Part shown: one piece after another, positions 57,147 through 64,000 of the stretch
How the letters are laid out: every line of letters begins with the position of its first letter
Position numbering within the stretch: position 1 is the stretch's first letter
Assembly (NCBI RefSeq): GCF_009696445.1
Contig: NZ_VULZ01000002.1
Location: 186,001-250,000, forward strand
Length of the DNA: 64,000 bases
Reading direction: 5' to 3'
From: Porcincola intestinalis
GTDB lineage: Bacteria; Bacillota; Clostridia; Lachnospirales; Lachnospiraceae
Notes under the pieces: generated by a model
The model's database searches: none
Told to the model about the DNA's origin: nothing
The model's input: only the letters and a program-made list of their open reading frames with translations
Program-made: the position numbers and the translations under genes

Positions 57147-57893
57147 TCAGCTCAGCACCTTCAGCGGCTTCCACCTCAGGCAGTCGCCGGAAGCGAGGCT
57201 GTACAAAATCCCCTTCTTTCTGCCGCGAATGCTGTCATGGAAGCGTGCCTCGCCGTGACAGTGGGCGTAGATCACCTGTTCGACGTGGTACTGCTCCGCC
57301 ATCTTCGTAAAGATGCTGTCCCTCTCCATCAGACTGGTCGGCGGATAGTGGAGCAGCATGATGAACCTGCGGTGTCCATCCCTGACTGCCGCATCAAACG
57401 ACTTCTGAAGACGCCCCGCCTCCCGCTCCACCAGGGCCTGCGCGTGGGCGTATGCCTCCTCGTCGTACCCCACGATCTGCCCGCCGGGGGACATGTAGAA
57501 GGGTCCCTCGAAGCAGTAGCCCTTGGTTCCGACCAGTGCGTAGTCTTTGTAGAGAAAATAGTTGTTCTGCAGAAAATGAAGCCTTCCCTCATACATCCGG
57601 TTCAGCTGTTCCGTCTTCTTGACATCCCAGAAATGGTCATGGTTTCCTCTCAGCAGAATCTTTCGTCCGGGCAGCGACTCGATATACTCAAGATCCTTCC
57701 GGCAGTATGGCAGCTTGTTTCCCCAGCTGTGGTCCCCCAGCAGGAGAAGGGTATCCGCATCCGTCACCATGGCCCGGCAGTTTTCGAGAAACCGTTCCTC
57801 ATGTCCCTGCCAGAGCGCACTCTCCCGCTGCGCCACCGACTTGATTTTTGACTGATAGGAGAGATGAAGATCTCCCAGCGCATACAGTGCCAT
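57147..57893 (-). CDS. Metallophosphoesterase
   Basis: A 248-residue calcineurin-like phosphoesterase: 'ALGDLHLSYQ' (DxH), 'LLLLGDHSWGN' (GDxxW in place of GDxxD), 'LLRGNHDHFWD' (GNHD), 'MLLHYPP' (metal His) and 'YAHCHGEARF' (GHxH-like). Two metals should bind. Substrate is unknown. GGGAGG precedes the ATG. Confidence 0.9.
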   Translation of the reverse strand: MALYALGDLHLSYQSKIKSVAQRESALWQGHEERFLENCRAMVTDADTLLLLGDHSWGNKLPYCRKDLEYIESLPGRKILLRGNHDHFWDVKKTEQLNRMYEGRLHFLQNNYFLYKDYALVGTKGYCFEGPFYMSPGGQIVGYDEEAYAHAQALVEREAGRLQKSFDAAVRDGHRRFIMLLHYPPTSLMERDSIFTKMAEQYHVEQVIYAHCHGEARFHDSIRGRKKGILYSLASGDCLRWKPLKVLS

Positions 57894-57924
57894 TGATACC
57901 TCCCAGCCCCTGACGGCTGTCCGC

Positions 57925-58326
57925 TCAAGCCTCTCCCAGGATCAGCCGGATGAGATGCTTGTCGAGCAGGATCGCGCGGTGGTACGGATTCAAAGCCAGC
58001 CCCTCCACCTCATCGCTCTGAAGCGCCATCCTCAGCACCTGTCCGATGTCAGACAGGAAGGTCGACATCACCGGCTGAGCGCCTTTCATCTCCTCCTCAA
58101 AGCTGGTGTACGCCTCCAGCCACCGCTTTCCTTCATTCTCCAGAATGCGCAGCTCCAGATTCTGGGTCTTCTCCGGCGACACCGCCACGACAAACTGTCC
58201 GCCCTGCTTCATTCTCCGGCGGATCGTGGAAAGCGTCACCGCCAGCATTTCCGGGGACGGCTCCCTCTGGAGCATCCCGATGTGCTCCTCGATTTTCTCA
58301 TTTCCTTCAAGTCCCTGATCCGTCAT
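57925..58326 (-). CDS. SseB-like N-terminal domain protein
   Basis: A 133-residue protein: 'EEHIGMLQREPSPEMLAVTL', 'GGQFVVAVSPEKTQN', 'RWLEAYTSFEEEMKGAQPVM', 'VEGLALNPYHRAILLDKHL' match the SseB domain often found in Firmicute and Actinobacterial proteins of unknown role. GGGAG lies before the ATG at 58326; upstream in-frame ATGs lack ribosome sites. It is 31 bases from the phosphoesterase gene, same strand. Confidence 0.75.
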   Translation of the reverse strand: MTDQGLEGNEKIEEHIGMLQREPSPEMLAVTLSTIRRRMKQGGQFVVAVSPEKTQNLELRILENEGKRWLEAYTSFEEEMKGAQPVMSTFLSDIGQVLRMALQSDEVEGLALNPYHRAILLDKHLIRLILGEA

Positions 58327-58603
58327 ATGCTCTCCCGTTCTGCCTTCTGCGGTATTCCGCCTGCCTTTTGTTTTAGTCCAGTATACCATGAAACACCAGG
58401 CGCTGCCAAAATGCCGCAGCCGTGCACCATGTTTCAACGTTTTAAATTGAGGCAGCGGTTCAAAAGACGATCTGTGCAGTGTTTATCTGTGCCACCCGGC
58501 AGAACAGCCCCATGGACAAAAGCGCCCCGTATGCCCTACAATCATGGAAATGGACGGTTGGAAACCTTTCCGACTGCGAAATGATTTCGTGAGGTGTCGA
58601 TTC

Positions 58604-59347
58604 ATGCAGGTTACACATATTTTTCACAGTGGTTTTTTCGTTGAAACGGAGCAGGCGGACTTTCTGTTTGACTGGTGGAAAGGAACGCTTCCCGCGCGCA
58701 CAGACGACAGAAAGCCTTTTTATGTGTTCGTCAGCCATTCACATGGCGATCACTATAATCCGGACATCTTCGGTCTGGACGCTGATGCCTATCTCCTCTC
58801 CTGGGACATGAAACCTCTGATTGACGAACGCTTCCCGGACCTGAGAGACAGCCGCAGACTTTTCTTTCTCCGTCCGCACCAGTCACTGGTGTCCGAAGCT
58901 TCCGCGTCATCTGAAGCCGGCCAGGCATTCATTCTTCAGAATGCTCCCGGTATGAGCCGGGATTCTCTTGCACCGTCCACACTGTTTTCTGTCTATACGC
59001 TGGCTTCCAACGACCTCGGTGTCGCCTTCGTGGTCCGGACACCGGAAGGCAGTCTCTACCATGCGGGTGACCTGAACAACTGGTGGTGGGACGGCGATGC
59101 AGATGACCGGCGTCTGGCTCATTTCTATCACGATGAACTCTCGCGGATCAAAGGCACACATTTTGCTGCCGCCATGATCCCCTATGACCTGAGGCTGAAG
59201 GAGCCGGGGTATGGCATCCGGGATTTTCTCCGGTACTGCAGCGCTGACGCCATCTACCCGATGCACGAAAACGCAGACATCGCATCCGCGAAGCACGCTT
59301 TCGCAAGCGATCCCCTCATGAAAGGAGTACAGAATGTTTACTTTTAA
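58604..59347 (+). CDS. MBL-fold metal-dependent hydrolase
   Basis: A 247-residue metallo-beta-lactamase-fold protein. 'FVSHSHGDHYN' is the metal motif HxHxDH; 'LYHAGDLNNWWWDGDADDRR' and 'YPMHENAD' give the other ligands. UlaG/RomA-like hydrolases are closest in style; substrate unknown. GAGGTG precedes the ATG at 58604. It overlaps the next gene by 14 bases, so both are one operon. The region 58327-58603 has divergent promoters but no gene. Confidence 0.88.
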   Translation: MQVTHIFHSGFFVETEQADFLFDWWKGTLPARTDDRKPFYVFVSHSHGDHYNPDIFGLDADAYLLSWDMKPLIDERFPDLRDSRRLFFLRPHQSLVSEASASSEAGQAFILQNAPGMSRDSLAPSTLFSVYTLASNDLGVAFVVRTPEGSLYHAGDLNNWWWDGDADDRRLAHFYHDELSRIKGTHFAAAMIPYDLRLKEPGYGIRDFLRYCSADAIYPMHENADIASAKHAFASDPLMKGVQNVYF

Positions 59348-59720
59348 TCATTTCAACTTTAACGTGAAAAACCTGGAGGAGAGCCTAAAATTTTACCATG
59401 ACGCCCTCGGGCTTGAGGAGATTTCCAGAAATGACCAGCCGGACTTTACGATCGTCTTTCTCGGCGACGGCAGAACCGGGTTCCGGCTGGAGCTGACATA
59501 CATGAAAGGCCGCACAAAGCCGTACGACCTGGGCGAGCAGGAATACCACCTTGCCCTGACCGCCGACAACTTCGAAAAGGCACATGCCTATCACAAGAAG
59601 AATGGCTGGATCTGCTTTGAGAACACCGCGATGGGCATCTACTTTCTGGAGGATCCGGACGGATACTGGATCGAGATTGTCCCGGACGGCGCTTACATGG
59701 CCGCTCGGACGAAGGAGTGA
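59334..59720 (+). CDS. VOC-family (glyoxalase I-like) protein
   Basis: A 128-residue vicinal oxygen chelate protein. Metal ligands appear at His6 ('FNHFNFNV'), Glu in 'FRLELTYM', His in 'EYHLALTADNF' and Glu in 'YWIEIVPDG', the full glyoxalase I set. It probably removes methylglyoxal or a related compound together with the MBL-fold protein, which would act like glyoxalase II. That pathway link is inference from the overlap of both genes. Confidence 0.9.
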   Translation: MFTFNHFNFNVKNLEESLKFYHDALGLEEISRNDQPDFTIVFLGDGRTGFRLELTYMKGRTKPYDLGEQEYHLALTADNFEKAHAYHKKNGWICFENTAMGIYFLEDPDGYWIEIVPDGAYMAARTKE

Positions 59721-59769
59721 GGCGTGATTTTGCCGCTGCGGAGCGGTCGCTTGCGCGGATCAGGCGCGC

Positions 59770-61587
59770 TCAGCCTCCTGCGGCGAGGTCTGCCGCCATG
59801 TCGGCGTACTGCCGGGTGTACAGTTCGTAGTAGTAGCCGTGTCTTTGCATCAGCTCGTGGTGTGTCCCCTGCTCCACAATCTTCCCGTCCTTTACAGCGA
59901 GGATCACATCCGCCCCGACAATCGTGGACAGCCGGTGCGCCACAACAAAGCTTGTGCGCCCGGCGATGACCGTTCTGATTGCATCCTGAATCTTATGCTC
60001 CGTCATCAGGTCGATCGAGGAGGTCGCCTCATCCAGCACAAGGATCTTCGGATCTGCCAGCAGCGCCCTCGCAAATGAAAGCAGCTGTTTTTCTCCTGTC
60101 GAGAGAAGGTCGCCGCCTTCTCCGACTTCCGAGTCGAGGCCCTTGTCCATCTTGCGGACGACGTCTTCCGCCGACACCAGCTTCAACGCCTTCCAGATCT
60201 CATCATCGTCCGCATCCGGATTGCCGTACCGGAGATTGTCACGGACCGTTCCGGAAAAAAGATGCGGTGTCTGCAGTACGTATCCGATGCTGCTGTGCAG
60301 CCACAGAAGCGAACGCTCCCTGGCGTCGCGCCCGTCGATCAGTACCCTCCCCCGCGTCGGCTCGTAGAACCGGCAGACGAGATTGACCAGTGTCGACTTG
60401 CCCGCTCCTGTCTCGCCGACGATGGCGACATTAGTCCCCTGCGGCACCTTGAGGCAGAAGTCTTTCAGAACATACTCCTCCCCGTCCGGGTAGCGGAAGT
60501 CCACATGATCAAACTCGATGTCTCCATGAATCGGCTCCCAGTTTTCCTTCTTCGGATGAAAGATGTCGCCGTACCTTGCAAGAACCTCCGGGCTGTCTGC
60601 CACATCCGGCTTCTCCTCCATCAGCCTGGAGAACCGCTCGATGTTGACCTGAATTCCGATCAGGTGACTGATGGTGACAACGATCTGCTGAATCGGGTCG
60701 ATCATCGAGAGCGCATAGCTCATGAAGACGGAAAGCGTCCCGATCCGGATGACTCCATCCATCGTGATCTGGCCGCCCTTCCAGAGAACCAGAGCCAGCG
60801 CTGTCGATCCCATCAACGTCACGAGCGAGATGAACATCGCACTGAAGTGTCCGGCTCCGACAGACACGCGACGCATCTCCTCGGAATCCTGCTCGAAATC
60901 CTCCTGCATCCGCTTCTCAACCACGAGCGTCTTGATGCTCCGCGCCCCTGTAATCCCCTCGTTGAAGTTCCCGGTGATGCGCGAATTCAGCTCCCGGATC
61001 TTCCGGTTCAGAACAATCAGTTTCTTCTGGAAGAGCCAGATCAGAAAGAAATCAATCGGAACCAGAATCAGCAGCCAGAGAAACAGCCGCCGGTTGATGA
61101 CGAGCATCAGGATCATCATAAAGATCAGGTAGGACCCATTCCACACCAGGTCCATCAGCCTCCAGGCCGTCATTTCCCCGATCTTGCCCGTATCGCTCAT
61201 CACGCGCGCGTGGATGTACCCGACATTGTTCTGGTTGAAGTAAGAGAAGGACAGCTCCTGCAGGTGCTTAAATGAAGCATCGCGCAGATCCCTGTCCACA
61301 GACATTTCCACCTTCCCGCTGAAATAGGTGCTGGTGAAGTTCGTGACCACCTGAACCATCAGGACCAGGACATAGAGCAGAACAAACTGCAGCATCGTGT
61401 CCGTCGTCTTTCCCGCTACAAAATGATCCAGCGCATACCGATTAAACAGCGGGTAGACGGCATCGATCATCGAGACGAAGGCGCCGCACAGCACCATAGT
61501 CAGGATCGTGCGTCTGTATGCCCGCACATAGGGACGGATTTTCAAAAATCCGAAGAGCGGATGGCGAACCCTGTTGTCTTCCTTCAT
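59770..61587 (-). CDS. ABC exporter subunit (ATPase + permease), partner B
   Basis: A 605-residue half-transporter with six membrane helices (about 25-320) and an ATPase domain (about 355-590): Walker A 'GETGAGKST', signature 'LSTGEKQ' (degenerate from LSGGQ), Walker B 'ILVLDEATSS', H-loop 'VAHRLSTI'. It forms a heterodimer with the next gene's product. Its degenerate signature matches the altered Walker B of the partner. GGAGG precedes the ATG, which overlaps the partner's stop (ATGA). Confidence 0.93.
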   Translation of the reverse strand: MKEDNRVRHPLFGFLKIRPYVRAYRRTILTMVLCGAFVSMIDAVYPLFNRYALDHFVAGKTTDTMLQFVLLYVLVLMVQVVTNFTSTYFSGKVEMSVDRDLRDASFKHLQELSFSYFNQNNVGYIHARVMSDTGKIGEMTAWRLMDLVWNGSYLIFMMILMLVINRRLFLWLLILVPIDFFLIWLFQKKLIVLNRKIRELNSRITGNFNEGITGARSIKTLVVEKRMQEDFEQDSEEMRRVSVGAGHFSAMFISLVTLMGSTALALVLWKGGQITMDGVIRIGTLSVFMSYALSMIDPIQQIVVTISHLIGIQVNIERFSRLMEEKPDVADSPEVLARYGDIFHPKKENWEPIHGDIEFDHVDFRYPDGEEYVLKDFCLKVPQGTNVAIVGETGAGKSTLVNLVCRFYEPTRGRVLIDGRDARERSLLWLHSSIGYVLQTPHLFSGTVRDNLRYGNPDADDDEIWKALKLVSAEDVVRKMDKGLDSEVGEGGDLLSTGEKQLLSFARALLADPKILVLDEATSSIDLMTEHKIQDAIRTVIAGRTSFVVAHRLSTIVGADVILAVKDGKIVEQGTHHELMQRHGYYYELYTRQYADMAADLAAGG

Positions 61588-63629
61588 CTGCGCGCCTCCT
61601 CTCCATTCTGTTCCGTCCGCGCCTTTCCACTAACTGTCTCCCGCCCCTGCGGATCCTGCCGGCTGCCGGACTGCTGTCCTTCCGGCTGACATTCCTCAGG
61701 GTCATTCTCCTGCGGATCCTGCCGGTTGCCGGACTGCTGTCCTTCCGGCTGCCGTTCCTCAGGGCTATTTTCCTGCATCTCCTCGGCACCCTGCATCTGA
61801 AGCTGATAGATTCTCCTGTAGATCGGGTTCATTTCCAGAAGCTCACCATGCGTTCCCTGCGCGGCCACTCTTCCCTTATCCAGGACAAGGATGCTGTCCG
61901 CATGCATCAGTGTGCTGATTCTGTGGGAGATCAGGATCACCGTGCTGCCGGCCGTCCGCTTTTTCAGCGCCTCCCGGATCTTCGCGTCCGTCTCGGCGTC
62001 GACGGCGGACAGAGAGTCATCAAAGATCATGATCTCCGGCTGCCGGATCAGCATCTGCGCAATCGCCGTGCGCTGCTTCTGTCCGCCGGAGAGTGTCACC
62101 CCCCGCTCGCCGACGTACGTGTCGTATCCTTTCGTGAAATGCTCAATCGTGTCGTCCAGACTCGCGGTCCGCGCCGCCCGGCGCACCTCGTCCAGCACCA
62201 CACGCTTCTGTGTGATGGCGATGTTCTCTGACAGAGTCCTTGAGAACAGATAGGGCTCCTGCAGAACCATCCCGACATGCTGTCTGAGATAGGCTGTCTG
62301 AATGTTCGAGATATCTGTATCCCCGATCAGGATCCTCCCGTCTCCCTCCGGCAGGTCATAAAGCCTGTCCAGAAGATGCATCAGTGTCGACTTCCCGCTG
62401 CCGGTTCCACCAAGGATTCCGAAAACACTTCCGCCCCTGATCCGGAACGATACATCCCGCAGCACCTCCCCCTGCCCGTTTTCATATGCATAGCTCACAT
62501 GGTCAAACACAATATCGCGGTTCATCGGCGGGCAGACGGCATCCGGAGCGTCCTGTTCCACCTCAGCGTTCATAATATATCGAAGTCTGTCGATTGATAT
62601 GCCCGTCTTGGACAGCTCCGCAATGGTTCGGCCAAGGGCACGGATCGGCCAGTTCAGCAGCTCATTGTAAGAAATGAATGCGATCAGCTCCCCTGCCGTG
62701 ATGCGGCCGGACGCAGCCAGATATGAACCGTAAACCAGGATAACCAGCGTCTGGAGATATGAAACCAGGTCCCCGCTCGTCCAGAACATGGACAGTACCT
62801 TCATCAGATGAACCCAGTATCCCGTGTAGATCCGGTTCTGCTCCTCGAAGCGGCGGCACTCATAGAGCTCCCGTCCGAATGCCCTCACCACGCGGACACC
62901 TGTCAGATTCTCCTGCGCAATCGTGGACAGCCTTCCCTCCTCCTCGTCGGCCTTCTCAAAAGCCGCCCCGATCCGGCTGTGAAAGAACAGGCTGTAGAGG
63001 ACAATCACCGGGATGAAGACGGCTGCCGCCGCAGCAAGCCTGACATGAATCCGGAACATGAAAAACAGCGACAGCCCCATCAGAATCAGGGTGCGCAGCA
63101 GCGCCGACAGCTGGTCTGACAGAAACGTTTTGACTGTGTCGACGTCACTCGTGCAGCGCTGGATAATATCGCCGGTCGCATTCTCGCTGTGCCATGCGTA
63201 GGGCAGGTGCAGAATGTGTCCGAACAGATCATCCCGCATCGTCTTGACCAGCTTTTCCGCCCCCTTCGTGTTAAAAAACTCAAAGAAATAGCGAAATACC
63301 GCCCGCACCGCAGCGACACCTGCCACCAGAACCGCAATCAGCCACAGATGCCTTCTGATTCCTCCAATTCCGCCGGCTGCCTTCACAAAGGCGGACAGCC
63401 AGGACGGAACGGAGGCGCTTCCCGAATCGATTACGGAGTCCACTGTAAAGCCAATGATCTTCGGGTTTGCCAGATCAAGCAGAGATACCACGCAGGCGCT
63501 GAAAATCGCGGCAGCAAACCATCTCTTTGATCCCCGCAGGAAATGAAGCACCATGCTCCACCTCGTCGGGTACTGCATGGTGCTCAGATTCTGTTGTCTC
63601 GTTTGTATTGATTGCTTCCTTTTATCCAT
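61584..63629 (-). CDS. ABC exporter subunit (ATPase + permease), partner A
   Basis: A 681-residue half-transporter: membrane part (about 40-335), Walker A 'GGTGSGKST', signature 'LSGGQKQRTA', Walker B 'IMIFDDSLSAVD' with Asp in place of the catalytic Glu. So one of the two ATP sites is non-hydrolytic, as in TM287/288 or BmrCD heterodimers. A Gln/Glu/Pro-rich tail carries two copies of a 21-residue repeat (63-base DNA repeat at 61648 and 61711). It likely exports drugs or lipids. The ribosome site is weak; another ATG lies six bases upstream. Confidence 0.93.
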   Translation of the reverse strand: MDKRKQSIQTRQQNLSTMQYPTRWSMVLHFLRGSKRWFAAAIFSACVVSLLDLANPKIIGFTVDSVIDSGSASVPSWLSAFVKAAGGIGGIRRHLWLIAVLVAGVAAVRAVFRYFFEFFNTKGAEKLVKTMRDDLFGHILHLPYAWHSENATGDIIQRCTSDVDTVKTFLSDQLSALLRTLILMGLSLFFMFRIHVRLAAAAAVFIPVIVLYSLFFHSRIGAAFEKADEEEGRLSTIAQENLTGVRVVRAFGRELYECRRFEEQNRIYTGYWVHLMKVLSMFWTSGDLVSYLQTLVILVYGSYLAASGRITAGELIAFISYNELLNWPIRALGRTIAELSKTGISIDRLRYIMNAEVEQDAPDAVCPPMNRDIVFDHVSYAYENGQGEVLRDVSFRIRGGSVFGILGGTGSGKSTLMHLLDRLYDLPEGDGRILIGDTDISNIQTAYLRQHVGMVLQEPYLFSRTLSENIAITQKRVVLDEVRRAARTASLDDTIEHFTKGYDTYVGERGVTLSGGQKQRTAIAQMLIRQPEIMIFDDSLSAVDAETDAKIREALKKRTAGSTVILISHRISTLMHADSILVLDKGRVAAQGTHGELLEMNPIYRRIYQLQMQGAEEMQENSPEERQPEGQQSGNRQDPQENDPEECQPEGQQSGSRQDPQGRETVSGKARTEQNGEEARR
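61648..61773. repeat. 63-bp tandem repeat in ABC transporter tail
   Basis: Units 61648-61710 and 61711-61773 are nearly identical and encode 'QPEGQQSGNRQDPQEN'-like residues in frame. Length is a multiple of three, so copy change keeps the frame. Confidence 0.8.
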
Positions 63630-63648
63630 ATACAAGTCTTTGTTTTCC

Positions 63649-64000
63649 TTATGCTCCGACCGACTCCAGAAGCTCCCTCAGGTGTGCGTGGCAGACTTCC
63701 AGGTCTCTCCTGCCTTCCTCGTCGAGCGTCAGTTCGATCACGCGGCTGATTCCATCGCTTCCAATGATACAGGGCATGCTCATCGCGACATCATCGATGC
63801 CATACTGCCCGCGGAGCACAGTGGAAACGGGGACGACGCAGCGCTCATTTCGCACGATTGCCCCGATCAGGCGGCAGGCCGCAAGGGACACCCCGGCGCT
63901 GGTATACCCCTTCAGCTGGACAATCTCCGGACCGATCACCTTCGTCTCATTCAAAAGCTTCTCCTTGTCGATGGGAACAGACGGCTTGAACTTCTCGCCG
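63649..64000 (-). CDS. ldh: L-lactate dehydrogenase, C-terminal part (cut by window edge)
   Basis: The frame enters from the right edge and ends at 63649 (116 codons seen). 'VQLKGYTSAGVSLAACRLIG', 'VVPVSTVLRGQYGIDDVAMS', 'MPCIIGSDGISRVIELTLDE' match the end of NAD-dependent L-lactate dehydrogenase, which regenerates NAD+ from pyruvate in fermentation. The catalytic His and Arg lie beyond the edge. Confidence 0.9.
   Translation of the reverse strand, partial: GEKFKPSVPIDKEKLLNETKVIGPEIVQLKGYTSAGVSLAACRLIGAIVRNERCVVPVSTVLRGQYGIDDVAMSMPCIIGSDGISRVIELTLDEEGRRDLEVCHAHLRELLESVGA

Noticed and set aside
61648-61773. Insertion element at the joint of the two ABC genes
   Set aside because: It is an in-frame 63-base tandem repeat inside one coding region.
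1-64000. tRNA, rRNA or CRISPR loci
   Set aside because: I saw no cloverleaf-type sequence, rRNA signature or repeat-spacer array on either strand.

Overview
The window looks like part of the chromosome of a low-to-mid GC gut Firmicute of the Lachnospiraceae/Clostridia type. The signs are Clostridia-style conjugation genes, SpaA/InlB surface proteins with '-KTGD' sorting signals, AGGAGG-type ribosome sites, frequent GTG/TTG starts, a Tex/CopA/lactate dehydrogenase background and many copper- or redox-linked anaerobe genes. I see no rRNA, tRNA or CRISPR.

Positions 1 to about 42.87 kb are an integrative conjugative element (ICE), read mostly on the minus strand and running off the left edge. 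From its right end inwards it carries two DUF6462-like small proteins, ParA, ParB and a RepA_N-type initiator (39.3-42.6 kb). Cargo and regulators follow: a chimeric ADP-ribose gene, a flavodoxin, a WYL regulator, and a mutagenesis block of a LexA-like self-cleaving repressor, a Y-family polymerase, small zinc-ribbon proteins and a LexA-like helix-turn-helix protein. A possible structured RNA, a sigma-like protein, a LysR/SDR pair and three exported cyclophilin-like proteins come next. A 2187-residue SpaA adhesin then leads into the VirB2-like and VirB6/TrbL-like conjugation genes. The right end cuts a ferritin gene short at about 42.87 kb.

A second, patchwork island (about 24.58-39.2 kb, genes mostly on the plus strand) is lodged inside the ICE. 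It holds a TnpV fragment, a 5'-truncated parM with its partner, an AbiEi antitoxin without its toxin, the coiled-coil end of a relaxase, an epimerase/TetR pair, and the most striking unit of the window. That unit is a sensor operon (a degenerate kinase-like membrane protein, a NarL-type kinase and a response regulator) followed by an LRR/InlB surface protein and a class B sortase. The same 17-bp element lies at exactly the same distance from a TATAAT box before the sensor operon and before the adhesin, so I predict that one regulator drives both.

From 42.9 kb to the end the genes look like ordinary chromosome: truncated ferritin, flavodoxin, tex, copA with two CsoR-like operators, a DUF438/hemerythrin/PAS protein, a histidine phosphatase, a second Y-family polymerase with a YolD-like partner, a phosphoesterase, an MBL-fold/VOC pair, a heterodimeric ABC exporter and the end of an L-lactate dehydrogenase gene. 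Repeats, palindromes and a probable IS200/IS605 end lie between them.
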